NCBI GenBank assembly: GCA_015680685.1
Contig: MNCI01020827.1
Coordinates: forward strand, 216,338-280,337
Length of the DNA stretch: 64,000 nucleotides
Origin: Gnetum montanum
Taxonomy: Eukaryota > Streptophyta > Gnetopsida > Gnetales > Gnetaceae
Direction of reading: 5' to 3'
The notes under the pieces were generated by a model. It made no database searches. It was not told the origin of the DNA and was given only the letters and a program-made list of their open reading frames with translations. This document shows positions 10,389 through 20,668 of this stretch, piece by piece (the first letter of the stretch is position 1; the number at the start of each line of letters is the position of its first letter). The position numbers and the translations under genes are program-made.

Positions 10389-13298
10389 CGCTGCCAAACT
10401 ATCGTTGTCGGCAATGCCCACTACTAGGCAAGAAGATCCGATCGATGCCAAAGAAGGGGACTTGCCACACATTGCTATTGTCCCATGTAGAGGGAGAGAG
10501 ATAGACCCCTAATGTCTATCACCTGATGACTTCTAGGAAGGAAAGAAAGCGAGGGATGCCATTGTTGGCTGCTTTGTGCATGCATCAGCAACTACTACCA
10601 TCACATGGCTAAGAGAGAGGGGGAGAGAGCCAAACCCTTGTAGAAGAGAGAAGAGAGGATACCACATCATTTGTCACATGCCACCATCACAGTTCATGCT
10701 TTTGTCTTGTCATTCACATGCCTACCTATGCTACGGATGTGTAGCAACAACTATTGTTAGCCCATTGCTTGTCATGCTATCTGATGTATGCACTACTATG
10801 CCTGACATGTAGCTAAGCCACTACTGCCACTATGAGCCACTCCCCACGCATCATCTATCTATGCCACAATTCTTCTTCTAGCACATCTATAGTCCACCCT
10901 ATTGCTTCTATCCGAGCCCCTGCTTACGTTGCGACATTGCCTGCTGCACACACACTTGCGTAGGGAGAGAGAGAAGGTTGCTCACTACTATAGAGTGAAA
11001 AAATAAATCATCATCTATGTGCACCTATTGCGTTGCTACCGATGCATGCTGACTCCCCAACATTGCAATTCATGCATCTACTACCCAAGCCGAGAGAGAA
11101 GGCTGCCTATGGCAACACCCAAAGAAAAAAATGTCATCTCCTATCCTTTTGGCTAATCCCCCAGGATTTGGTGGATGCCTACCCTCGAGACCCATCCCAT
11201 GTTTTGTAGCCACCAGCATTTCTACACCAGCTATGTCAACTACCCATGTCCCAAAAGCCATTACTACCCATAACCACCATTGTTAGTTTCTACATAATGC
11301 CTACCACTTTCAATCCTCACATCTCAAAACACCCAATAGTTACAACCACGTAACAATAGCCATGACCACAAATGCAATGCCCATCGTTGCATGTAACACC
11401 CCATGTCCACCACATCAAGTAATGCCCACCACCAATGATTCATGTTCCACTATCATCCACTTGATCAAGAGCAAGTCATTATGCTTCATAATAATAGTAA
11501 TAATCATGCTCTTAATCTAATTTTTATTCTTGTTCTTCATATTTTTCTCCCTTTGAGATGCAATTTGGCTAAAAAAAAAGTATCTATTTTACCTTTGCTA
11601 TTTCTACTTCGTCTATGATGCATGAGCAAGGGAGTGGTGGAAGGCGAACCCATTAGAATTAATTCAAAAGGCATTACAAGTTAGTGCAAATCCTAAAGTT
11701 TCTAATATGCTAACCATTACCAACCAACCTGGTGACCTGATTTCCTGTTCTAGTTCAAGTACAAAATTATGTTTTCCAAAATCCCAGGATGTAGTCTTTT
11801 ATCTTCAAAGTTGACAAGTGACACAAAGGTGAAATTTATATAAATCTCTTAAAAGTAATTATTGACTATTATTTATAATTTTTATATGCTCTAGGTAATT
11901 GGATTTTTTTTTACCATCAATTCAACAATCCAAAAGTCAAACACACGTATTTTGAGATGAGCTTAAAACTACTAAAGAATAAATACCTATTGGTAAATAT
12001 AGCAAACTAATATGACCTTTTTTAATTTTCATGGTATTCAAACTTATTTGATCATGGCCCCATGCTTAGCATAGACTATGTTGGCCTCAATACTTAGCCC
12101 CCAAACTTTAATTACATGCAAGTGCAAGGAGCAACAAAACCATAGAAATAATGCAACAGATAGAGAATCAAAAACATCATAAAACAAAGACAAATTAAAG
12201 CCTAAAAGCAAACTATACTAATTTAAGCATGATCAAAATAACCATATAATAAAAAGAGAACTATACGTGGGCCACCTTACCACACCATCTTATTTAATCA
12301 AACTCTAGATATATAATTTTATTATTTTAAGTACATAGATCTATATATATAATTAAAATATATAATTAAAATATATAATTAAGATCCCATTCCCAATCTT
12401 CTCACAAGGTGAAAGTCCAAAGTACGTGGACTACTTTGAGCATGAGAATTATACTAAACTTAATCAGGAGGACAGGCTCATGTTAAATCATAACTAGCCA
12501 TAACTTTCAAATTTTTCCTTGGGACTCTTTCTTCTTCTTCTTTTTTTTGTTAAGAAAGGAAATGGATGAAAGGGATTATTTGCTTTCTTTCTTTCTTTTT
12601 CTTTTTTTTTTGAATTTTGGGAAAATAGATTCAAAAGAGAACATGAAGGTTAAGATGAGGATAGCTGCTGGAACCCATCACACTTAAGAACTTATTACGC
12701 TGCCAATGAACAAGGTCCTCATTCTTTTATTTTTTTCTTGAGAAAACTTTGCTCATGGTATACTTCATTCTAAATGTAGGAATTCCAACATGAGTCTAGT
12801 TGGTTAACTACACTGCCAAAGGACATAGTCCTTTCAAAACTTTGCCCATGGTGCAGTTCAACCCTTGTGTATGTGCCTTTAATTATAATCTAATGGCATC
12901 ATAGCAGGTCTCTTGGGTGGCTACGGGTTCTCAATTAGAGATAAACACACTTCACCCTATTGTTCACAAGACAACCATGGATCATTACACTTAAGGGTTA
13001 GGGCTTATAAAAGGGAAACTGACATTTTCCAAGGTCACCTAGTGATTGTGGCTAACCATTCTCCAACGTCACATATCTTACACTCACATGATCATGATGA
13101 TTACATGATAAGTAGCATAAATCCTAACCACCATAATCCAACATAACTAATAAAACTAAAACATTGAAAAAGACTAGGAAGGATTATAGGATTATTGAAA
13201 TATATAATATAAATAAGACTTTATGTAATAGTAATAAGAAATATTATATAAAGCATCATACTTACATTATTTTCCAATGGTGTTACAATGACCCAATG
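10389..13298. other. no gene recognised; degenerate repeat DNA
   Basis: The first kilobase is relatively C-rich and rich in ATGCC/CACTACCAT-type words with GAGAGA runs (10490, 10610, 10965). It resembles in reverse the sequence beside the right inverted repeat at 18000-18320. After about 11500 it becomes AT-rich with poly-T and AT tracts (12300-12380, 12530-12610). Open frames are short and match nothing I know. It may include the 3' LTR of the minus-strand pol that ends near 13530, but I cannot place its ends. Confidence 0.5.
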
Positions 13299-13447
13299 TC
13301 TAGTAACTCAAACAATCATAATGATTAATAAAATCATATGAAAAGCAAAAACCAAAACCAATATGCTAAGAANTCTAGTAACTCAAACAATCATAATGAT
13401 CAATAAAATCATATGAAAAGCAAAAACCAAAACCAATATGCTAAGAA
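13299..13447. repeat. 74-base duplication around the N at 13373
   Basis: 13299-13372 and 13374-13447 are the same 74 bases apart from one T/C difference, joined by a single N. This is what two overlapping contig ends look like when joined without merging, so the real genome probably has one copy. Confidence 0.85.
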
Positions 13448-13529
13448 AGAGATGATGGGAATGCAAAGAAAACATGCAAATGCAACTATATACAAATGAA
13501 ATGCATAGTGAGGGGAAAGAAACATGCAA

Positions 13530-14820
13530 TTAAGAATCTACCAAGTGTTCACGTGCGACACCTGAGTAGAAATGATTCAAATAAAATGCATTAAAATTCC
13601 TATGTATCCTATGTCCTTGCAAATCAGCAATTTTGTATACATTGGGGCCAACAACATTTACAATTTGGGATGGACCAGACCACATACGAGAAAACTTAGT
13701 TTGAGAGTCAATCTGATCAGATGCTCTATCTCTCTTAAGGACCAGGTCATCTACTTGAAATATTTTAGCTACATATTTCTTATCAAACCATTTTTTGACA
13801 ATTTGTTAATGACTACATATATTTTCAATCACTTTAACCCTTTTAAGCAATAGATTCCAAATGTCACATGTACATGATATTAGATACTCGTCAGTTGGTA
13901 AATAGGCTAAGAAGAATTAATATGTAGGAATCTACAAATTAACTGGCAATATTAGTTCTTGTTGTATGCTAAATCATATGGTATGGTCATGATTAACTCT
14001 TTATAACAAACCCTATCTACCCAAACTGCCCATTTTAGTTATTCATGTTAGGTTCATGGGTTTTGGGCTATCATTTTCTCAATTCCATCTAATATGATTT
14101 TCTTGTACTAATTAGCCAAACCATTACCTTGTGGATAATATTTTATTACCATCTTAATAATGATGTTATCATCTCTACCCCAATTTGTAAACTCTCTGGA
14201 TATGAAGGCAGGTTCGTTGTCAACTAGTAAAGCATAAGGATACCCATACCTTGAGATTATATCATTTATTAAGAAGCAAATGACCTCATGAGATGATGTA
14301 GTTTTAGTTACTTTCACTTCTAACCAACATGTGCAATAATCAGTGGCTATTAAGATAAATTTGTGTAGAGTAGTAGACAAAGGATTGATCACTCCGATAA
14401 AATCTAAAGCCCATTGTGCAAATGGTCTAGTTTCTATTATAGGTTGTAAAGGGGTTGAACTCTTGGGATCTTTACCCTTAAATATTTAACATTGGAGATA
14501 AGTTCTAACTAGGTTGTAGGTGTCCTTAATCATAGTAGGCCAATAATAACCAACCCTCATAATTTTATGGACTAAAGAATAGTATCCTATATGTCCTTCC
14601 TTGTGGAGCTATTTTAGAGCATTGTTAGCATGTTCTTGGTTCCAGCATTTAAGGTATATTCCTTGGAAATTCTTTCTGAATAATTCACCACTTATTAGAG
14701 TGAATTTAGAGAATTTTAATGTCAAAAGCTTTCTCTTGTATTTAGGTACATCCAAGGAACAACAATGGACACTTAAATAAAATTTGATATCACCATACCA
14801 TGTATCATACAATAGATTGG
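13530..14820 (-). pseudogene. degenerate Ty3/gypsy integrase (minus-strand pol)
   Basis: Reading down the minus strand, the zinc-finger end is weak, then HIGYYSLVHKIMRVGYYWPTM and the core follow. The first catalytic Asp is in ILIATDYCTCWLE (about 14340). The second is in LLVDNEPAFISREF (about 14200). The segment YYPQGNGLAN (about 14110) shows Asn where the catalytic Glu is expected, followed by a stop. The C-terminal part is seen at 13560-13700 as FRMWSGPSQIVNVVGPNVYKI. Integrase inserts element cDNA into the chromosome. The lost Glu and the stops make this copy inactive. Confidence 0.85.
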
Positions 14821-14971
14821 GAGCAAATGGGATATCATTTTCCTCATCAATGGATAATATGTGAAGAGGAATTGATTCTTTATCTTGGGATACATCACAA
14901 CTTTCTAAAGGTGAGGCTTTGGAAATTAGCTTGGAAAGGCCAATCCCTCTAACTAAGTTGCCTACCTTCCA

Positions 14972-15442
14972 TTAAATATCATATTCTTGCAACTTCATAA
15001 CCCATTTAGTGCATTGTTTGCTAGGATCTTGTAATTTAGCTAAAGTAATGGTGGCTGAGTCAGGGACAATGACAAAAACCTTCACGTTTAATAGGTAGTA
15101 GAAAAATTTCTTTAAGGCTTTTATTGAAACATACAATTGCTTCTCTATAAGTGAGTATTTTAATTCTACCTTCCTTAAAGGTGTAGACATGAAAGATATG
15201 GGTCTCTCACCTTGATCAACTACGTCTTTGGTCAAGATAGCAATGGTAGTAACATCACTAGAAAAAGCATATAAGTGGAAGTCATTTTCATACCAAGGAG
15301 AAGCCAAGATAGGGGCATTTATAATGGCCTCTTTAATAGTGAGAAAATCATTCTTTCTTTCGTATGTCCAGTGCATGTTACTATCTTTCTTCAGCATCTC
15401 ATTCAAGGGTCTGACTAATTCGCATAGACAAGAATAAATCAT
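14972..15442 (-). pseudogene. Ty3/gypsy RNase H (classical) of the minus-strand pol
   Basis: A 156-codon open stretch reads on from RT: LVRPLNEMLKKDSNMHW, then PILASPWYENDFHLYAFSSD, ISFMSTPLRKVELKYSLIEK and KFFYYLLNVKVFVIVPDSAT. These are the tether and RNase H regions that follow RT in Ty3/gypsy pol (usual form F.l.tDAS...i.faSr.l...E.nYs..EkE...v..al.kfr.Yl). Several catalytic acidic positions look changed (YAFSSD). A second, separate RNase H of another type lies upstream at 16435-16990. Confidence 0.8.
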
Positions 15443-15479
15443 CTAACAAAGTTAATTTTCCCAAATAAAGCCCTTAGGT

Positions 15480-16110
15480 TAGTCTTGGACAAAGCGTAAG
15501 GTACTTCTAAAATTGCATTCACCTACTCGGGATCAATTGTAGTCCCCTCCTTAGTCACTATATGACCCAGGAATTTACCACTTTGAATTCTAAAGATAGA
15601 TTTCTTGTGTTCAAGGTGATGCCAAATCGTCTACATCTTATAAAAATGTTTCTGAGGTCTCTAAGGTGTGTACCATAATCTTTGGAGAAAATAGTTAAGT
15701 CATCTAGGTAGATAATAATGCACTTTCTAATTAGCCCCTCAAAATTTTTGTCCATAGCTCTTTGAAAGGTAAAGCCAACATTTATGAGGCCAAAGGACAT
15801 TTTAACGAATGGAAAAGTTTTTCATTTTTTCATGAAAGCTATTTTGTACTGGTCTTTCTTATTTACTAAAATTTGGTTAAATCCTAAATACCTATCCAAA
15901 AAGAAATACATTTGAGCACCATTCACGATTTGCAATAGCTCCTCCATCAGGGGAAGTGGATAATTATCCTTAATGCAAGAAGTATTAAGGTTATGAAAAT
16001 CAATACATAACCTTAATTCACCAATATGTTTCCTAACCAGCACTAAGTTTCATATCCAACTAGAGGGTCTCACCAAGTAAATAATTTTGGATTCTAGGAG
16101 CTTGTCAATT
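15480..16110 (-). pseudogene. degenerate reverse transcriptase of the minus-strand pol
   Basis: The order of motifs is ELRLCIDFHNLNTSCIKDNY, PLPLMEELLQIVNG, YKIAFMK, then after a short break MSFGLINVGFTFQRAMDK and the intact catalytic motif IIYLDDLTIFSKD (about 15700). It is followed by HLRDLRNIFIRCRRFGITLN. The conserved LN...KD.YPLP spacing places it in Ty3/gypsy, close to the Tat/Retand-type plant lineage. Breaks near 15480 and 15810 interrupt the frame. Confidence 0.88.
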
Positions 16111-16434
16111 TCTACTTTCATGAGGGCTTTAATCTTTTGATTTACAGGTCTAAGTTTTTGCAAGGAGAACTGTATGTGTCATCACTAATGGATTGAAAGT
16201 TTTAAGATCTTCATAAGTCCAAGCTAGAACATCATTAAACTCATGTCGTAATTCGACTAGGCTTTGTCTTTCATCTAGATGTACACAAACTCCTATTTTA
16301 ACAGCGTATTGTTTTCCTTTATTTTAAACCAGAATTGTTTCAACTTCAGCTAACATAGTCTTGGTATGCAATTCATCAAATAACGCTTCCTTAACTACTA
16401 CTTTAGGAGATATTTTGTTTAAGAACACAACATC

Positions 16435-16990
16435 CTATGATATATCTCCTTGATCACTAAATTCTCCTTTAGAAAATAGAAATTTACAAACATGATCATT
16501 GTCATTAAACACTTGAAAAGAAAACACATTATCAGGGATAGAATAGGATTTCACCTTTTCAATAATAATTTCTAAATCCCAAGCATTGTGTTTCAATGGG
16601 ACATCCAAAGTGATGGCCATTTGGGCTAGCACATCAAGAATGTAATTTTTTCCTCTTAGTACATGTTCGATAGTTATGTGTTCAAACTCTTTAAAAAGTT
16701 CAAGAATGTAAGCTTTATACACTTTCATGGTAACATATTTATTTTCAAAGGTTCCATTGACTTGGTTTACTATTAGTTGGGAGTCACGATAGATTTTAAG
16801 TTTGGATAAGTTGTAATATTAAGCTAGCTTGATCCCATGTATAAGTGCTTCATATTCGACCATGTTGTTAGTCATAAGTTGTGTGAAATTGATGACTTTA
16901 AGGATAGGAGCTTCACCAAGAGGTATAAGCATTATTCCTACTCCACATCCTTTCTAGGAAGAGGCACCATCCACTCTTAGTATCCAAGTG
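16435..16990 (-). pseudogene. additional (archaeal/plant-type) RNase H, upstream of RT
   Basis: The minus strand reads LRVDGASS*KGCGVGIMLIP, then TQLMTNNMVEYEALIHGIKLA, KIYRDSQLIVNQVNGTFEN, MKVYKAYILELFKEFEHI and HVLRGKNYILDVLAQMA. This is the ribonuclease H fold of the type found as a second domain (aRNH) in Tat-lineage plant retrotransposons. The acidic residues D (VDGAS), E (EYEAL), D (RDSQL) and D (LDVLA) are all present. One stop follows SS. The domain lies between protease (17440-17760) and RT (15480-16110). In the Tat elements I know best (Ogre/Retand-type) it follows the classical RNase H, so the position is unusual. Confidence 0.85.
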
Positions 16991-17439
16991 TTCAAGTTCA
17001 TGAAATCTAAAAAATTAGTCCTCTAATCAAGGTAACCAATGATTGTCATTGAAATTCAGCTCATCTTCTAATATTTCATTGGTTAGAATCTCACTTATGT
17101 CCTTATCATTTTCTAATGGTGGTGGGTCACTGAAAAGAATAGTTCTTCCATCATGTTGGTGGTATGGCAAAGTATCTTCATACACCTTTTCACACTCCAT
17201 AAAAGCTTAATAATATTTGGTAGAATACATGTATGAAAAAAGGCTTATGCCTAGAGTTTTGCCCATATCATCATTCATCAAATATTCACCAAGTCCTAGC
17301 TCAACCACTCCAACAAAAGGATTGGTATTTTGGATTCCTAAAGATTTATTTTATAGATCAAAATTCAATACCACTTGCTTATAACAAGTTTCTCTAGGTA
17401 TAATCATATATTCATATTTTCCTTTGATAGGGATTAACA

Positions 17440-17760
17440 AATCCAAGAAATCTGACCTAAAGAAGCCTCCAAACTTGGCTCCAAAAGTCCTAGAACACCA
17501 TAAGTGGACAACATGTCAACTCCTAGGATATCTATGTAACATGTAAATGTAGGATATTATTTAAGTTGCACCTTCACTCCTTTTAATGACCCAACTATGG
17601 GCATCTTGGATCCATCAAGTTGAATTACACTTTTCATTTGTGGGTATCATTTTTGTTCCTAAAGTCTTACATACCTCAAGTGGCATGACACTAACAGTTG
17701 CACCAGAATCCATCAAAAAATTGTGGACATTCTTTCCTAAAATAATCTGCGAAGGTTAGC
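17440..17760 (-). pseudogene. degenerate aspartic protease of the minus-strand pol
   Basis: Reading down from 17760 the strand gives ILGKNVHNFLMDSGATVSVM, then PLEVCKTLGTKMI, and near 17510-17550 YIDILGVDMLSTYGVLG. DSGA is the intact aspartic-protease active-site motif, and the later segment is the beta-strand region before the LLGR-like end. Frame changes separate the parts. Upstream (17761-17880) the sequence merges into unrelated DNA and the inverted repeat at 18322-18573, so the link to a gag is lost. Confidence 0.8.
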
Positions 17761-18035
17761 GCATCTACATCGCGAACAACGACAGCTACGGGTGATGCAT
17801 GATAGCCATTACAATCATACATGAGCTTGACCAGAAGGCAATGGGAATGGCACATGGTGCTAGGTAGTATGCATGGCATGTGGTGCTAGGTAGTAAGCAC
17901 GACACGTGGTGCTGCACAATACCATGAAATAGAACGTGAGAATTGTGGTAGTGGTTGATTACAACGCAATGCTACCTACAAAGCTATGATGAAGAACATA
18001 AGGGTGAAGTGCATCTTAGTCAATGGGTGCTCTCT

Positions 18036-18170
18036 TCCTCTCCCTCACTCCCTCTCTCTCTCTCTCTCTCTACAGTGGCATGACAGTGATTCACAAGGTA
18101 GGCTCTAAACAACCATAGTTGCTGCCCCGCGTGAACTGCAGCAGGTAGTCTCTCTCTTCCTCTCTCTCAC

Positions 18171-18206
<36 letters not shown>
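18036..18206. repeat. CT/GA microsatellite tracts
   Basis: Two runs of (CT)n separated by about 80 bases, the longer at 18173-18206. They sit directly inward of the right inverted repeat. Comparable GA runs follow the left copy at 10490-10650, so they probably belong to the repeated element. Confidence 0.85.
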
Positions 18207-18207
<1 letters not shown>

Positions 18208-18321
18208 GCGCATGGCAAGAGCNGTAGCATTGCAAGCATTGTATGTATAAATAGTAGTCAGTAGTGGCAACTGCGGCAAGTAATCAGTGGGCACCACTGG
18301 TAGTGATAGACCAACAGCAGC

Positions 18322-18573
18322 AGCAAGAGACCAGGGAAAAGTTTACACTTTATTAGTTATTGTATTTTATTTAAGTCTTAAAATTCCAGACAGTCATTCA
18401 ATTTAAAATCTTACAATTTTCAATTTAATTTACATTTTTTTGGAACATTACATAGCCCTCTCTAGCTGAGACTATTCCTAGGTTTCCATACCCATATGGG
18501 AGGCACCCTAGGCAATAGTCTCCTCAAACGAGTTTTTTTCCGAGGTGTTGGTGCATCCAAAATTTATGCATCA
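18322..18573 (-). repeat. inverted repeat, right copy (~250 bp)
   Basis: Reverse complement of 10149-10388 with substitutions and small gaps. Its outer end TGATGCATAAATTTTGG (read on the minus strand) is at 18573. See the left copy for alternatives. Flanking bases resemble each other only loosely (ACATGTCTAT before the left copy, ACAATGTCTTAT after the right one), so no convincing target duplication can be claimed. Confidence 0.8.
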
Positions 18574-19424
18574 ACAATGTCTTATCTAGAAACATGATAT
18601 CACAACTCTAAGATACTCACTTAAATGTATTGCTCACTTTTTTTTAGCAAATTTACTGATTTGAATGTTCATTTACGTGTTTTTTTTAGATCATTGTTAT
18701 CTTCGATTATGCTATTTCAATTAGGATTAGACAATGCCTGGCATCTGATGTTGTGCTATCATAGATCACCATTATTTCTTGCTCTTGCAATCATAAAGCC
18801 AGCAAGGATTATGTTTAACATTTGTTGCTGCTATTATCCTAGAGAACTAGTAAATGTTAAGCTCCCTTGGTTCATATTGCATATTGTTTTTCTTTAAGAC
18901 CCTGTATCATCTATTTTTTGTACACTATGTACTTATGGCTATGATTATGGACATTTGGCTATAACTTTGTAATTACTTTCATATTTTATATTTTTATGCA
19001 AACATAAATAGTGAGTGTAATCTATAAGTTGAGACATAATGAAAAACTAGGACATAAAGTAAAATGGATGAATAAAATATGATGCAATAAGATTTTAAAT
19101 TGTGATGTAAACATGCAATTCACAATGTAAATGATATCATTAATAAAATGCTATTTTGTTCACCAGTTTTAGGCCCTATCAAGCCATGGCTTCACTAGTT
19201 TTAGGCCTTGGCAAGCCATTATATTACTAGTCTTAGGCCTTTGCAAACCATAGTTACTCTCATCTAATAAGCATGGAAAAATTTAAAAGAAAATACAAAA
19301 ATAGGATAAACATAGAAACATGATATAAAGCTGCAAATGTAAATAAGTGATTGTTAACAAAGGAATGGATAAGACATCTACAATGTATTTGTTATCTAAT
19401 CTCCGATAGATCAAGCAGCTTCTT
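18574..19424. other. no gene recognised; short ~39-bp tandem repeat at 19168-19257
   Basis: AT-rich sequence. At 19168-19257 three units of about 39 bases repeat the pattern TTTTAGGCC...GGCAAGCCAT...ACTAG. Just after 19424 the minus-strand protease-like coding region starts. Nothing else is supported. Confidence 0.6.
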
Positions 19425-20235
19425 TTATATGATCCTACGTTCACCATTCCTCTTATTCAATATGGCAAGAGATAGATGTTCTCGTTGATCATTTAGTGTT
19501 GTAGTGTTGGAGACATTCTTGTTATTATTATTTTTGGTGTTATTTTTTGCCTCAACCTGTGTGTTGGGAGTTTCATCTTGAACTTCCACCTCCATACGTT
19601 GTTCGATGTTGATGTTGTTAACCAATGCTAGAGACACATTTTCTCCATGAATTACAATTTCACCATGCTCATATGGCAAGTGAATCTCCTAATGTATAGG
19701 AGATGAGACCACCTGAAGCTTCACTAACCATGGCCTCCCTAGGATCAAGTTGAAACCAAGTGTCCCTAACCACTAGGAAGTTAACAGATGTGGGAAACCA
19801 TTCCCTGGCTATGAAATCTAGGGAGGTAGAACTTTGAATTTCTACCTATGACTCATTGAATGACTTGAGTGCTGAGGTAGAGGTTTCTTGGATGTTTTCT
19901 ATTATGCCTAGTTTCTCAACAATACTAAACGATATCACATTAGTGGTGGCCCCATCATTTACATGGAAACAATGAACCTTAAACTTACTAACACATATAG
20001 TAATGAGGAGAGGGGTAGATAACACTTCTTTGTTTTGTGGATCAACCTTCACTTCACTATCATGAATGTTGAGCTTAGATTGATATTTATCTTCCCTAAG
20101 TAAGATTTGCTCAATGACAAAGTAAATGGATTCTTTATTGGTAGGCATGTCTTCACTCATAGGGATAGAGGCTAATGTTTGGGCTAGTGTGTCTCTATGA
20201 GCAAAGGAAGTCATGACTAGGTCCTTTAAGTTCAA
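19425..20235 (-). pseudogene. Tat-type retropepsin-like segment following the minus-strand gag
   Basis: The minus strand from 20235 reads MNLKDLVMTSFAHRDTLAQT, a linker, then STPLLITICVSKFKVHCFHV with NDGATTNVISFSIVEKLGI. Next come REWFPTSVNFLVVRDT and, at 19680-19425, YEHGEIVIHGENVSLALVN. The order (D-G-A-T-T-N, then F.VV.D, then a P..HGEI..h segment) matches the protease domain of Tat/Athila-like plant elements. The motif is NDGA in place of D(S/G)G(A/S). It is a second protease besides that at 17440-17760, so the two may belong to different elements. Confidence 0.65.
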
Positions 20236-20668
20236 TGACGTGTTCTTTTGTTCTAGGGATCATTTAGTTTGCTTCATTGTTGTGAGGAAATCCTTTTTCT
20301 TGGGATGTGATCTTTCAAACTTGGTGACCTTGATTTTCTCCATCTTCCTAGAATTTTCGATTCAAGTTTCAATGTATATTGCTTGGGCCCCTTATTCATG
20401 GATGTAGATAATATTGGTGTAGGTCTTAGTGGATTAGCTTCATTCTAAGCCTTTTATTATGGCTTCCTTAAATGGGCTTAGTTGTTGGTTTGGCAATAGG
20501 TTGTTTTTGTCATCCTTGTGGTAGCCTCTTGTTAACTATTGAGTTATTGGCTACAATAGGTAAGCCTTGGTTATGGTTCATTGTAGGTTTGCTTGTTGGA
20601 GGTGGAGGAAGCCAAATAATGAATGGTTCCCTAGCCTTAGAACAATTCATAATGCATTTTTTGGGTTA

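Noticed and set aside
18036-18206. CT-rich tracts as a possible CRISPR-like or regulatory array
   Set aside because: Simple microsatellite without spacers; CRISPR is not expected in plant nuclear DNA.
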